Shown here piece after piece: positions 15,644 to 23,192 of a stretch of DNA of 64,000 bases (its first letter is position 1; each line of letters begins with the position of its first letter). This DNA comes from Neobittarella massiliensis (ex Bilen et al. 2018) (lineage in GTDB: Bacteria; Bacillota; Clostridia; Oscillospirales; Ruminococcaceae). The stretch spans positions 20,718 to 84,717 of the forward strand of contig NZ_OKQO01000010.1 in the NCBI RefSeq assembly GCF_900289145.1, in the 5' to 3' direction. The translations under genes were made by a program, and so were the position numbers. A model generated the notes under the pieces. It ran no database searches. It had not been told where the DNA came from and was given only the letters and a program-made list of their open reading frames with translations.

Positions 15644-15672
15644 AGTATAGCACGCGCATTTTTCGTTGTCAC
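15644..15672 (-). promoter_or_regulatory. Promoter of the permease-amidohydrolase 2 unit
   Basis: Minus strand GTGACA (15667-15672), 17-bp spacer, TATACT (15644-15649); leader about 50 nt. Confidence 0.72.
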
Positions 15673-16049
15673 CACTTTTAGTCCGATTTCGTCACATGTG
15701 TCAATTCATCACTTTCAACCAGTAAAATCGGCGGTAAAAATCACGTATTTTCAAAGTTTATTCATAAATTGATAACGGTTTGACAATGTAATGTATTTTA
15801 TACGCGCACACATTTGCCTTATACCGCACTTTTGTATTTGTTTAGAAAACACTTTCGTCCGTGACAGGACTACCGGCAGATCTTCCAGCGGAGATAGACC
15901 TAGTTCGTCAATGTGCACAGACCACATGGTGGAAAACCGCTGTTTTAGCAATTTTTGTTGTTTTTTGGTAAAAAAAGTTGCCACATCGCTTTGTCACTGC
16001 AAAGTGCTGGAAGAACTGGGGCCAACTCTCAGTTTTGGGTGGGCATCGA
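15673..16049. other. AT-richer non-coding block
   Basis: Between the permease promoter and the repeat array. Much richer in A/T than the genes around it. A frame of 77 codons on the minus strand (15751-15984) has no ribosome binding site and no recognisable motif, so it is not called. No other gene or RNA seen. Confidence 0.5.
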
Positions 16050-16445
16050 GCGGGTTGGGGGCGGGGGACCTGACCGGGCGGTGGCGAGCAGCGGACGGGT
16101 TGGTACGGGACTTGACCGGGTGGCGGTAAGCGGGCGGGTTGGGTGTGAGGTTTAACCGGACGGCAGTGAGCGGGCAGGTTGGGTGCGGGAGACCTGCCGG
16201 GTGGCGGCGGGCAGTGGACGGGTTGGTACGGGACGTGCCCGGGCTGCGGTGAGCGGGCGGGTTGAGTGTGGGAGATCGGGCAGGTGGCGGGCAACGGGCG
16301 GGTTGGGTGTGGGGTTTAACCGGACGGCAGTGAGCGAGCGGGTTTAGTGCGGGGGATCGGACGGGCATGTTGGGAGTGGAGGATCGGGCGGGCGGCGAGC
16401 AGTGGGTATGTTGGAGACGGGGGATCGGCCGGGTGGCGAGTGGGC
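16050..16445. repeat. Degenerate ~40-bp tandem repeat (about 10 copies)
   Basis: Strongly G-rich plus strand. The anchor CGGGTTG, or a close variant, recurs at about 16051, 16096, 16135, 16175, 16219, 16258, 16299, 16339, 16372 and 16410, i.e. every 39-45 bp, with the words GATCGGGCGGGTGGCG and GTGAGCGGGCGGG in between. Some longer words recur (GTTTAACCGGACGGCAGTGA at about 16150 and 16317; GACGGGTTGGTACGGGAC at about 16095 and 16217). The copies are diverged, so this is an old minisatellite-like array. Proline-rich frames on the minus strand are by-products of the G-rich sequence. Confidence 0.8.
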
Positions 16446-16615
16446 AGCGACTGGAAAACTGTTCGGCAGCGACGGTGGCGGGCCGGTGGGGATCGGGTAT
16501 ATGGAGAAAAACGGCGGCAGAGCGGTACTGGGCATGTTGGCGGGGGCACAAGCCGGCCCGGGCGCTCATGCGCGCTTTGGCAGCCCGTGCCGGTAAACAA
16601 AGGCGGCGGTACGAT

Positions 16616-16645
16616 AAAAAAGAGCGCCCTGACGAGCGCTCTTTT
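16616..16645 (-). terminator. Terminator of the gtrA-like gene
   Basis: Stem AGAGCGC/GCGCTCT (16621-16627, 16636-16642) with Us on both sides; on the minus strand TTTTTTATCG follows. It sits 20 nt past the gtrA-like stop codon. Confidence 0.82.
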
Positions 16646-16662
16646 TATTTTGCTGATCTATA

Positions 16663-17112
16663 TCACCGGCGCTCGCCGGCGCTGTTTTTCTTGGAAAATA
16701 TAATGAGGCAGCTGACCAGGTAGTTGAGGATGGCCGAGGTGGCGCTGGCGATGATCTTGGTCAGGTTTTTGTTGCCGTGCAGCAGGGTGACGAACACAAA
16801 GAGCATGACATTTTCGAGCAGGCAGGTGGCCAGACGGCTGCCTGCAAAGCGGCCCAGGTCGGCTGCGACCTGTTTGCCGGTCTGCCCGCGGGTGCCAAAG
16901 ACGTACAGCTTGTTGGTAAAGAAGGCCGCGACCACGTACAGGACCCAGGCGACGGTATTGCTGACGAGGTAGTGCAGCCCCAAGGCGTTGGTCAGCAGCA
17001 GGTACACGCCCAAATTGAAAAAGGCGGTGATGGCCCCCCAGAACACGTAGCGCACAAAGCGGGGCAGGTCGTTTTTAATGTCGCCAAATACTTTGGCAGC
17101 CAGCTTTTTCAC
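16663..17112 (-). CDS. GtrA-like membrane protein
   Basis: 149 aa with four hydrophobic segments in the GtrA arrangement: RFVRYVFWGAITAFFNLGVYLL, a second around HYLVSNTVAWVLYVVAAFF, NKLYVF after it (a family-typical motif), a third around LENVMLFVFVTLL and a fourth IIASATSAILNYLVSCLIIF. GtrA proteins help move lipid-linked sugars or take part in cell-surface polysaccharide synthesis. The frame is open 27 codons further upstream, but the promoter at 17184-17212 starts the transcript at about 17177, inside that stretch, and GGGGGG precedes the GTG at 17112, so GTG is the start. Single-gene unit; no glycosyltransferase neighbour. Confidence 0.85.
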   Translation of the reverse strand: MKKLAAKVFGDIKNDLPRFVRYVFWGAITAFFNLGVYLLLTNALGLHYLVSNTVAWVLYVVAAFFTNKLYVFGTRGQTGKQVAADLGRFAGSRLATCLLENVMLFVFVTLLHGNKNLTKIIASATSAILNYLVSCLIIFSKKNSAGERR

Positions 17113-17183
17113 CAGCAGCCCCCCTGTCAGCGCCCGGCTGGTGGGCCGGGTTTGAGATGTCGAATACTGTCGCGTTGACTGGC

Positions 17184-17212
17184 ATTGTACCACCGCCGGC
17201 AGCGGTTGTCAA
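17184..17212 (-). promoter_or_regulatory. Promoter of the gtrA-like gene
   Basis: Minus strand TTGACA (17207-17212), 17-bp spacer, TACAAT (17184-17189). Fixes the start codon choice for gtrA. Confidence 0.82.
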
Positions 17213-17324
17213 ATCGCAGCCGCTACCGGCGGCGTGCCGGTAGCGCGGCTCCCCTGCCCTGCTGCAGGACAGCCGGCGGCCTGGGCGGCAGGTGGCGGCA
17301 GCTGCTGCGCCGACCTGTCGGCGG

Positions 17325-17909
17325 CTACCGGGCGCTGCCGACGGCCAGCGCCCGCTGCATGATCTGCTGCACCACCGCGGTCTTGGCGTCGGCGTAGTGC
17401 TGCACGTGGCGCCACACCCGGGCGGCCAGCCGGCGCTTTGCAGCGGCGTACAGGTCGCGGTCTTCGGGGTGGGCGCGCAGCCAGTCGCGAAACAGCAGCA
17501 TGCGCTGCGCCTCCTCTGACCCGACGGTGAACACGTGGATGTTGCTGTCGGTCCCGGGGCCTTTAAACATGCGGTGCTGATACCAGTCCGGCTCGCGGAT
17601 GCGCAGTGTGTAGCCGGCTTTTTGCATAGTGGGCAGATAGGCGGACTCGTCGGCCGAGTCGGCCACCAGCAACAGCATATCGATGATGGGCTTGGCGCAC
17701 AGGCCCGGCACCGAGGTGGAGCCCACGTGCTCGATCTGCCGGGCGCCGGCGCCCAGCGCGGCCTGTATGCGCTGCCGCTCGACGGCGTACAGCCGGGGCC
17801 ACTGGGTGTCGTATTCCTGCAAAAAGATGGTGCTGTTGTGGGGGACCCGCTCCCCCACGGTGACCTGGGCCAGCTCGGCGTCGCTGCGCTCTATCTTTGG
17901 TGATGGCAT
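17325..17909 (-). CDS. GrpB family protein (UPF0157)
   Basis: 194 aa. GrpB/UPF0157 proteins have a nucleotidyltransferase-like fold of unknown substrate. Family features: YDTQWPRLYAVERQRIQAAL near residue 35, IEHVGSTSVPGLCAKPIIDMLL near 60 (GSTSVPGL-x-AKP-x-ID, the hallmark), IREPDWYQHRMFKGPG near 105 and an HVFTVGSEE-type stretch followed by a basic helical C-terminus. ATG at 17909 with AGGAGGT 10 nt upstream. It lies downstream of the CD1247-like gene beyond a hairpin; own promoter not identified. Confidence 0.85.
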   Translation of the reverse strand: MPSPKIERSDAELAQVTVGERVPHNSTIFLQEYDTQWPRLYAVERQRIQAALGAGARQIEHVGSTSVPGLCAKPIIDMLLLVADSADESAYLPTMQKAGYTLRIREPDWYQHRMFKGPGTDSNIHVFTVGSEEAQRMLLFRDWLRAHPEDRDLYAAAKRRLAARVWRHVQHYADAKTAVVQQIMQRALAVGSAR

Positions 17910-17959
17910 ATCGTATGACCTCCTATTGCGGGCTGCACCGCCGGGGCGGTACAGCAGAA

Positions 17960-17987
17960 AGAGAGGACCGGTATACCGGTCCTCTCT
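17960..17987 (-). terminator. Perfect 28-bp palindrome after the CD1247-like gene
   Basis: Arms 17960-17973 and 17974-17987 (AGAGAGGACCGGTA and its complement) form a perfect stem, with a short TCTTTC tail on the minus strand. Probably the terminator of the yqeG-to-CD1247 operon; the U-tract is weak. Confidence 0.5.
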
Positions 17988-18019
17988 GTGCGCGATCTCG
18001 CTATTTTCGTGGCGGCGGA

Positions 18020-18475
18020 CTACTTGCAGTCGCAGCCCTCTTCGTGGCAGTCGCAGCCGCCCTCGGGCTCGTCCTCATCGTAGACGAAATCCATATCGAA
18101 CTCCAGCTCCTCGCCGCAGTTGGGACAGGGGATGCTGCCCAGGTCCAGCATGTCCTCGTCCACGCAGACCACTTCGCCGCAGCTGGGGCAGGTCACTTCG
18201 TACAGCTCGCCCTCATCGAAGTCTTCACAGCCGCAGTCACAGCCGTCCTCGTCTTCGCCGTAGAGGTCGTCCTCCACATCGGACAGGTCCTCGTCGATCT
18301 CCTCGACCAGATCCATCACTTCGTCCAGATCTTCCTCGATGTCGTCGACAGTCAGCGCCAAATCTTCAATGATGTCCACCATTGCCGAAATCACTTTGAC
18401 TTCTTTTTTGCCTTTGTCCAGTTCCAGGCCCTCCATCAGGCCTTTCAGGTAGGACACTTTTTCGTTTATTGTCAC
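18020..18475 (-). CDS. CD1247 N-terminal domain protein with C-terminal cysteine clusters
   Basis: 151 aa. N-terminal ~50 residues (TINEKVSYLKGLMEGLEL, EVKVISAMVDIIEDLAL) match the CD1247 N-terminal domain seen in Clostridia. Then a very acidic helical part (DDIEEDLDEVMDLVEEID), a CDCGCEDF cluster, a zinc ribbon (CPSCGEVV ... CPNCGEEL) and a final GGCDC/GCDCK tail, i.e. at least twelve Cys likely to bind metal. Function unknown. Start is GTG at 18475 with AGGAGAG upstream. Directly downstream of efp (75 nt), a pairing that is conserved in Clostridia and suggests a link to translation. Confidence 0.82.
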   Translation of the reverse strand: MTINEKVSYLKGLMEGLELDKGKKEVKVISAMVDIIEDLALTVDDIEEDLDEVMDLVEEIDEDLSDVEDDLYGEDEDGCDCGCEDFDEGELYEVTCPSCGEVVCVDEDMLDLGSIPCPNCGEELEFDMDFVYDEDEPEGGCDCHEEGCDCK

Positions 18476-18550
18476 TGCAATCTCTCCTGTCCTTATAAAT
18501 TTGGATGCGCTTACTCCCCAGTATCCAGTAACCAGTATAGAGTATGGGGC

Positions 18551-19108
18551 TTATGCGCGCTCCATATACTCGCCAGTGCGGGTATCGATGCGGATCTTGT
18601 CGCCCTCGTCGAGGAACAGGGGCACGCGGATCTCGGCACCGGTCTCCAGAATGGCGGGTTTGGTGGTGTTGGTGGCCGTGTTGCCCTTAAAGCCCGGATC
18701 GGTCTTGGTGATCTCGAGATCGACGAAGAACGGGGGCTCTACGCCAAACACGTTGCCTTTGTAGGAGAGCACCTTCACGTCGGTGTTCTCTTTGACGAAC
18801 TTGAAGTTGTCGCTGAGCACCGACTTGTTGATCGGCAGCTGCTCGTAGTTCTCGTTGTCCATAAAGTAGTACAGATCGCCGTCGCTGTACAAATACTGCA
18901 TGTCGCGGCGCTCGATGTAGGCGGTGGGGTATTTCTCGGTGGGGTTAAAGGTCTTCTCGACCACGCCACCGGTGATGACGTTTTTGACTTTGGTGCGCAC
19001 GAACGCGGCGCCTTTGCCCGGCTTTACGTGCTGGAACTCGATGACCTGCATCACGTTGCCGTCCATCTCGAATGTCACGCCGTTTCTAAAATCTCCCGCA
19101 GATATCAT
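18551..19108 (-). CDS. efp: Translation elongation factor P
   Basis: 185 aa. Binds ribosomes stalled at proline runs and stimulates peptide bond formation. Three beta domains: the KOW-like N-terminal domain with [15 protein letters not shown] near residue 30 (the loop Lys that reaches the peptidyl-transferase centre), middle OB domain ([22 protein letters not shown]) and C-terminal OB domain with the EF-P signature region ([20 protein letters not shown]). Length is exact for the family. ATG at 19108 with GGAGGT 6 nt upstream. Own promoter at 19139-19167 in addition to read-through from pepQ. Confidence 0.96.
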   Translation of the reverse strand: MISAGDFRNGVTFEMDGNVMQVIEFQHVKPGKGAAFVRTKVKNVITGGVVEKTFNPTEKYPTAYIERRDMQYLYSDGDLYYFMDNENYEQLPINKSVLSDNFKFVKENTDVKVLSYKGNVFGVEPPFFVDLEITKTDPGFKGNTATNTTKPAILETGAEIRVPLFLDEGDKIRIDTRTGEYMERA

Positions 19109-19138
19109 TGTTGACCTCCATACTCATAGTTCTATCTA

Positions 19139-19167
19139 ATTCTATCCTATCTCGGTCGCTTTTTCAA
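19139..19167 (-). promoter_or_regulatory. Promoter of efp
   Basis: Minus strand TTGAAA (19162-19167), 17-bp spacer, TAGAAT (19139-19144), about 30 nt before the efp start, within the 147-nt gap after the pepQ-like gene. Confidence 0.65.
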
Positions 19168-19255
19168 CCCCGAGTTTGTGGATAAGCGCATAAACAGGCC
19201 ACTTTTCGGGGTCCGGGCGGCCGATGTGTCCGCAGTGGACGGACAGGCAGCACCG

Positions 19256-20308
19256 CTATAGCGCCAGCAGCTCTTTGGGGGAGCGGGTGATGTCGGTGCA
19301 GCCGTCCCGGGTGATGACGACCATGTCCTCGATGCGGACCCCAAACCTGCCCGGCAGGTAGATGCCCGGCTCGACGGTGATGACCATGCCCGGCCGGGTG
19401 AGCGTGCCGCAGGAGGGGGAAAAAGCCGGTTCCTCGTGGATATCCAGCCCCACCCCGTGGCCCAGACCGTGGCCGAAGCATTCGCCGTAGCCGGCGTCGG
19501 CGATGAGCGCGCGCACCTGGGCGTCCACCCAGTCGCAGGCGACGCCCGGGCCGGCCAGCTGTACCCCCAGGCGGTTGGCCTGCAACACGATATCGTAGAC
19601 CTGCCGCTGCTCGTCGGTCACCTGCCCCACCGCCACGGTGCGGGTCATGTCGGAGCAGTAGCCGCCGACGGTGCAGCCGAAATCCATGGTGATGAAGTCG
19701 CCCGGCTGCACCAGCCGCTCGCCGGGCACCCCGTGGGGCTTGGAGGAATTTTCGCCCGACACCACGATGAAGTCGAAGCTGACCCCTTGGGCCCCCTGAC
19801 GGCGGATGTAGAACTCCATATCCAGGGCGATGTCGCGCTCGCTGCGGCCGGCGGCGATGCGCTGGGTGATATAGGAAAAGCAGTCGTCGGTGAGCTGTTG
19901 GGCCTGGCGGATAAAGCCCAGCTCCACCTCTGACTTGCACATGCGCAGCTGCTGCAGCAGGCCGTCTACCCCGCTGTCTTCTAAAAAGGCGCCGGGCAGC
20001 TGTTTTTGGTAGCGCCGCAGCTGGGCCAGATCGGTGAGGCTGTCGCACAGGCCCCAGGTCTTGACCCCGTGGGCTGCAAACAGCTCGCCGATCTGCTGGT
20101 ACAGCCGGCCCTGCAGGAGCACCTGGCAGTCGACAGCTGTTTGGCGGGCCATCTCGATATAGCGGAAGTCGATGATGAGATAGGTCTCGTCGCGGGTGAC
20201 GACCACCGTGCCCGCCGAGGAGCGCACCCCGGTGAGGTACTGGCGGTTCTTCTCGTCGCTGATGATGGCGGCGTCTACGCCTTGCGGCAGTTTATCACAG
20301 ATGCGCAT
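19256..20308 (-). CDS. M24 family Xaa-Pro aminopeptidase/dipeptidase
   Basis: 350 aa, cytosolic. An N-terminal creatinase-like domain (about residues 1-120; ISDEKNRQYLTGVRSSAGT) is followed by the pita-bread catalytic domain: FDFIVVSGENSSKPHGVPG (His), DFITMDFGCTVGGYCSDMTRT (two Asp ligands), GHGLGHGVGLDIHEEP (His), VITVEPGIYLPG (Glu) and GVRIEDMVVI (Glu). Cleaves peptides at proline, matching its conserved place before efp, the factor for proline-rich proteins. ATG at 20308 is 4 nt after the aroQ stop, with GGGGGAA 8 nt upstream. Confidence 0.92.
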   Translation of the reverse strand: MRICDKLPQGVDAAIISDEKNRQYLTGVRSSAGTVVVTRDETYLIIDFRYIEMARQTAVDCQVLLQGRLYQQIGELFAAHGVKTWGLCDSLTDLAQLRRYQKQLPGAFLEDSGVDGLLQQLRMCKSEVELGFIRQAQQLTDDCFSYITQRIAAGRSERDIALDMEFYIRRQGAQGVSFDFIVVSGENSSKPHGVPGERLVQPGDFITMDFGCTVGGYCSDMTRTVAVGQVTDEQRQVYDIVLQANRLGVQLAGPGVACDWVDAQVRALIADAGYGECFGHGLGHGVGLDIHEEPAFSPSCGTLTRPGMVITVEPGIYLPGRFGVRIEDMVVITRDGCTDITRSPKELLAL

Positions 20309-20312
20309 ATCT

Positions 20313-20777
20313 CTATTCCCCCTCTTTCAGGCGCTGGGCCAGCGCCTCGATGGCCAGCAGATAGCCCATAGAGCCCAGGCCCACGATCTGGCCGACACAC
20401 ACCGCCGCCGTCACCGACTGGTGGCGAAACTCCTCGCGCCGGTGCACGTTGGAGATGTGCACCTCGACAGCCGGCAGCGAGACCGCGGCCAGCGCGTCGC
20501 GGATGGCATAGCTGTAGTGGGTGTAGGCGCCGGGGTTGATGACGATGGCGTCGAATTCGCCGGGGGCGCCGTCGGGGCCGACGCCCCGGTGGATAAAGTC
20601 GATGAGGTCCCCCTCGCTGTTTGACTGAAAGGTGATACAGTCAAATCCCAGCTGGCGGCATTTTTCGATACAGGCCTCCTCGATGGACTGCAGCGTTTGC
20701 CGGCCGTAGTGGGCCGGTTCCCGCACGCCCAACAGGTCGAGGTTGGGCCCGTTGACGATGGCGATGGTCCCGCGCAT
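20313..20777 (-). CDS. aroQ: Type II 3-dehydroquinate dehydratase
   Basis: 154 aa. Third step of the shikimate pathway. Motifs: IAIVNGPNLDLLGVREPAHYG (active-site Asn and catalytic Tyr, residues 5-25), FQSNSEGDLIDFIH, INPGAYTHYSYAIRDAL, VEVHISNVHRREEFRHQS (His and Arg of the active site) and GLGSMGYLLAIEAL. The open frame extends far upstream, but MRGTIAIVNGPNLD is the family start and GGGGGA lies 7 nt before the ATG at 20777. Within the yqeG-to-CD1247 operon. Confidence 0.95.
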   Translation of the reverse strand: MRGTIAIVNGPNLDLLGVREPAHYGRQTLQSIEEACIEKCRQLGFDCITFQSNSEGDLIDFIHRGVGPDGAPGEFDAIVINPGAYTHYSYAIRDALAAVSLPAVEVHISNVHRREEFRHQSVTAAVCVGQIVGLGSMGYLLAIEALAQRLKEGE

Positions 20778-20818
20778 AAAAAGTCCCCCTTTTTTTTTAC
20801 AATAGAGTGGGTAGTCGT

Positions 20819-21541
20819 CTACCGGCACAGCCCCCGCGCCAGCAGCCGGTCGTGCAGCTTTGCCAGGTGTTTTTCGTCGGCACAGCGGTAGCTGGGGTGG
20901 TACACGCTGAGCACCGTATAGGGCCGCAGCGCGTCGGCTCCCACATACTGCTCGAGCAAATTCTGGACGCCGCCCCCACAGCAGACGATGACCTGCGGGC
21001 CGATCAGCTCGATCTCGCGGCAGATGTAACCGGCGTATTTTTGGGTGTAGCAGCGCAGCGTGTGCCAGCAGCACCGGCTGGCCCCGCCCCGCTTGTTGAG
21101 GTTCATGAAAGCGATCTCGGGGAGGAGGCTGCCGCTCTTGTCGGGGCGCGCGAAGTCACCGCTGACGGCGGCGCTGTAGAGCATGCCCAGCCGCCGGGAG
21201 AAGTTTGTCTGTGGACAGCTGCCGGCGGCCACCTCGCGCAGCCAAAAGCCTTTTCCGCACCAGCTCTCCTCGCCATCCATCGAGATATTTGCCTCTTTAG
21301 AAATAAAGAGATACCGCTTGGCCGGTGCCTGCAGCGCCCAGTAACGGCGGGGTGAGAGGATGCCGTCCTTTACAAAAGAGCAGCTGTTTACCTGCACGTT
21401 TGCATACAGGCGGTAGTGCTGCGGCTGCTCCGCTCGGTGCTCCCGGCGCCAGCAGTCCATGAGCGCTCCCAGCGAGGTGACGGCCCCCAGCTCTCTGTCT
21501 GTGCGCTTGACACGGCCAATATCTGCCCCTGCGGCACGCAT
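20819..21541 (-). CDS. Uracil-DNA glycosylase superfamily-like protein
   Basis: 240 aa, tentative. The C-terminal part looks like the UDG fold: IGPQVIVCCGGGVQNLLEQY near residue 180, then VLSVYHPSYR near 210, comparable to the conserved strand and the HPS motif of UDG families. The N-terminal part (RYLFISKEANISMDGEE near 85, IAFMNLNKRGG near 145) could supply the phosphate/uracil-binding loops but I cannot match it to a named family. Eight Cys, four of them in one segment (ASRCCWHTLRCY). It lies between two genes, a DNA repair endonuclease and aroQ, in one operon, which fits a repair role. ATG at 21541, 11 nt after the endonuclease stop. Confidence 0.6.
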   Translation of the reverse strand: MRAAGADIGRVKRTDRELGAVTSLGALMDCWRREHRAEQPQHYRLYANVQVNSCSFVKDGILSPRRYWALQAPAKRYLFISKEANISMDGEESWCGKGFWLREVAAGSCPQTNFSRRLGMLYSAAVSGDFARPDKSGSLLPEIAFMNLNKRGGASRCCWHTLRCYTQKYAGYICREIELIGPQVIVCCGGGVQNLLEQYVGADALRPYTVLSVYHPSYRCADEKHLAKLHDRLLARGLCR

Positions 21542-21552
21542 GCCGGTCCCCC

Positions 21553-22422
21553 CTACTCTTTTGCCAGCTGCTGGTGATAGTAGGTCTTCATGGCCAAGGC
21601 GTCTTCGGCCTGGGTGCCGGCCGACTCGCAGATGATGGTGGGGCAGCTGCCGTATTCGGCCAGCAGCTCCATCAGCGGGTGAAAGTCGGGGCCGAACAGG
21701 CCGTCGGCAAAGGTGAGGTGGCGCTTTTCGCCGCCGTTTTCGGTGTACTCGATCATCGAGTAGTGGGCGTGAAAGTCGCGCAGCTTCTCCTCCCCCAATA
21801 CGCTGCCGATGGCATCTAAAATGCGGCGGAAGTCGTCTTTGCCGGCTATGCCGCCCAGCGTGCGGGCGTACAGGTGGCCGAAGTCGATACAGGGGATGAG
21901 ACGGCTGTCGAGCCGGCAGAGCGCCAGCACCTCCTCCAGCGTGCCCAGCTGGTTTAATTTACCCATGGTCTCGGGGCAGATGTGGATGTGGCCCAGCCCG
22001 GCGGCGTCGAGGGCATCCAGCGCAGTCTGTATGGTGCCTTTGGCCAGCTCCAGCGCCTCGGCCCGGGATATTTTGGCGCAGGAGCCGGTGTGCACCACAA
22101 TGCGGCTGGCGCCCAGCATATCGGCGGCGCGGGCGCTCTGCAGGATGTAGTCGACCGACTTCTGCCGCTTTTCCTCCTCAACCGAGGACAGTGAGATGTA
22201 GTACGGCGCGTGCAGCGACACGGCGACGCGGTGCTCTGCCGCTTTGCGGCGAAACTTCTCGGCCGTGTCGGGGTTTACCCGCACGCCGCGGCCGCACTGG
22301 TACTCGTAGCAGTCGAGGCCCATCTTCTCTACATAGCCCGGGGCCTGCAGGGTGGTCTTGTAGCCCTGCTCTTTAAAGCTGTTGGAATTGCCGGCCGGGC
22401 CGAATCTGGCGGTATCTGGCAT
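21553..22422 (-). CDS. nfo: Endonuclease IV family (AP endonuclease family 2)
   Basis: 289 aa TIM barrel. Endonuclease IV cuts abasic sites with three zinc ions. Visible ligand motifs: VAVSLHAPYYISL near residue 70 (His), RIVVHTGSCAK near 110 (His), HICPETMGKLNQLGTLEEVL near 150 (Glu), PCIDFGHLYAR near 178 (Asp, His), FHAHYSMIEYT near 220 (His), EKRHLTF near 235 and PTIICES near 268 (Glu). The N-terminus (FGPAGNSNSF) replaces the usual HVS-type start, so it may be a divergent subgroup. ATG at 22422 with AAGGAGAG upstream. Between yqeG and the UDG-like gene. Confidence 0.85.
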   Translation of the reverse strand: MPDTARFGPAGNSNSFKEQGYKTTLQAPGYVEKMGLDCYEYQCGRGVRVNPDTAEKFRRKAAEHRVAVSLHAPYYISLSSVEEEKRQKSVDYILQSARAADMLGASRIVVHTGSCAKISRAEALELAKGTIQTALDALDAAGLGHIHICPETMGKLNQLGTLEEVLALCRLDSRLIPCIDFGHLYARTLGGIAGKDDFRRILDAIGSVLGEEKLRDFHAHYSMIEYTENGGEKRHLTFADGLFGPDFHPLMELLAEYGSCPTIICESAGTQAEDALAMKTYYHQQLAKE

Positions 22423-22466
22423 GGTATAATAGCTCTCCTTCCCGGTGGGGTTGGGCGGTGCGGCGA

Positions 22467-22949
22467 TCAGTCGTCCACCCGCTTGACGATCAGGTCCTCC
22501 AGCTTGCGCTTAAAGCGTATCTGGCGCAGCTCAGAGGAGTCGATGGGGTTTACCAGGATGGTCTTGACCCCGGCCAGGTTGCCGCCCAGCGTGTCGGTAA
22601 ACAGCTGGTCGCCGACCATAGCCACCTGACTTTTGGGCAGCCCCATTTTGGCCACCGCCTTTTTGTAGCTGCCGGGCAGCGGCTTTTTGGCGTCGCAGAT
22701 GTAATCTACCCCAAAGATCTCGGCAAAGGGGCGCACCCGGTCGTAGCCGTTGTTGGAGATGATGACCGTTTGTATGCCGTTTTGGTGCAGCTTGTCCATC
22801 CACGCCTCCACCCCTTCGGCGGGGACCGGGTGGTCGTGCTTGGCCAGCGTGTTATCGATATCGATGATCAGGCCGCGGATGTTATTTTGTTTTAAAAAAT
22901 TTATGGTCACGTCGGCGACGCTCCTGAACATATAACCGGGTCTCAGCAT
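22467..22949 (-). CDS. yqeG: YqeG family HAD IIIA-type phosphatase
   Basis: 160 aa HAD phosphatase. Motif I LIIDIDNTLAKHDHPV near residues 26-42 (nucleophile DxDNT), motif II VIISNNGYD near 62, the Lys of motif III in KPLPGSYKKAVAKMG, motif IV MVGDQLFTDTLGGN near 110. YqeG in Firmicutes is conserved next to aro and ribosome-assembly genes; in some relatives it acts on phosphatidylglycerophosphate. First gene of the operon yqeG-nfo-UDG-like-aroQ-pepQ-efp-CD1247. ATG at 22949 with AGGAGAA upstream. Confidence 0.9.
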   Translation of the reverse strand: MLRPGYMFRSVADVTINFLKQNNIRGLIIDIDNTLAKHDHPVPAEGVEAWMDKLHQNGIQTVIISNNGYDRVRPFAEIFGVDYICDAKKPLPGSYKKAVAKMGLPKSQVAMVGDQLFTDTLGGNLAGVKTILVNPIDSSELRQIRFKRKLEDLIVKRVDD

Positions 22950-23013
22950 GGTGTTCTCCTGTTAAAAGCTTTGATGTGGTGGCCGGCGGCAGCGCGCCGG
23001 CGGCTTCTTCCAT

Positions 23014-23022
23014 AGTATAGCA
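23014..23022 (-). promoter_or_regulatory. Extended -10 promoter of the yqeG operon
   Basis: Minus strand TGCTATACT: TG, one base, TATACT (23014-23019). -35 is poor. About 65 nt before yqeG. Confidence 0.55.
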
Positions 23023-23137
23023 ATTTTGCGCCTTTATTTCTACAGGTAAACGGCCCGTGACACAAATTATCTGCCACCCGAGCGGACAGTGCTGCCCGGT
23101 GGTGGGACCGGTGTGGGGGTACGGCCGCCGCCACAGC

Positions 23138-23166
23138 AAAAAAGGGCCCCGATAGATCGGGGGCCC
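23138..23166 (-). terminator. Terminator of the surface protein gene
   Basis: Stem GGGCCCCGAT/ATCGGGGGCCC (23144-23153, 23156-23166; one bulge) followed on the minus strand by TTTTTT, 26 nt past the stop codon. Confidence 0.88.
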
Positions 23167-23192
23167 TTTTTATGAAAAGAGGAAGATGCAGT

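Noticed and set aside
15751..15984. 77-codon minus-strand frame in the AT-richer block
   Set aside because: GTG start without ribosome binding site, no recognisable family, and no neighbour that would need it.
17113..17193. 27-codon upstream extension of the gtrA-like frame
   Set aside because: Lies partly upstream of the predicted transcription start from the promoter at 17184-17212 and has no ribosome binding site.
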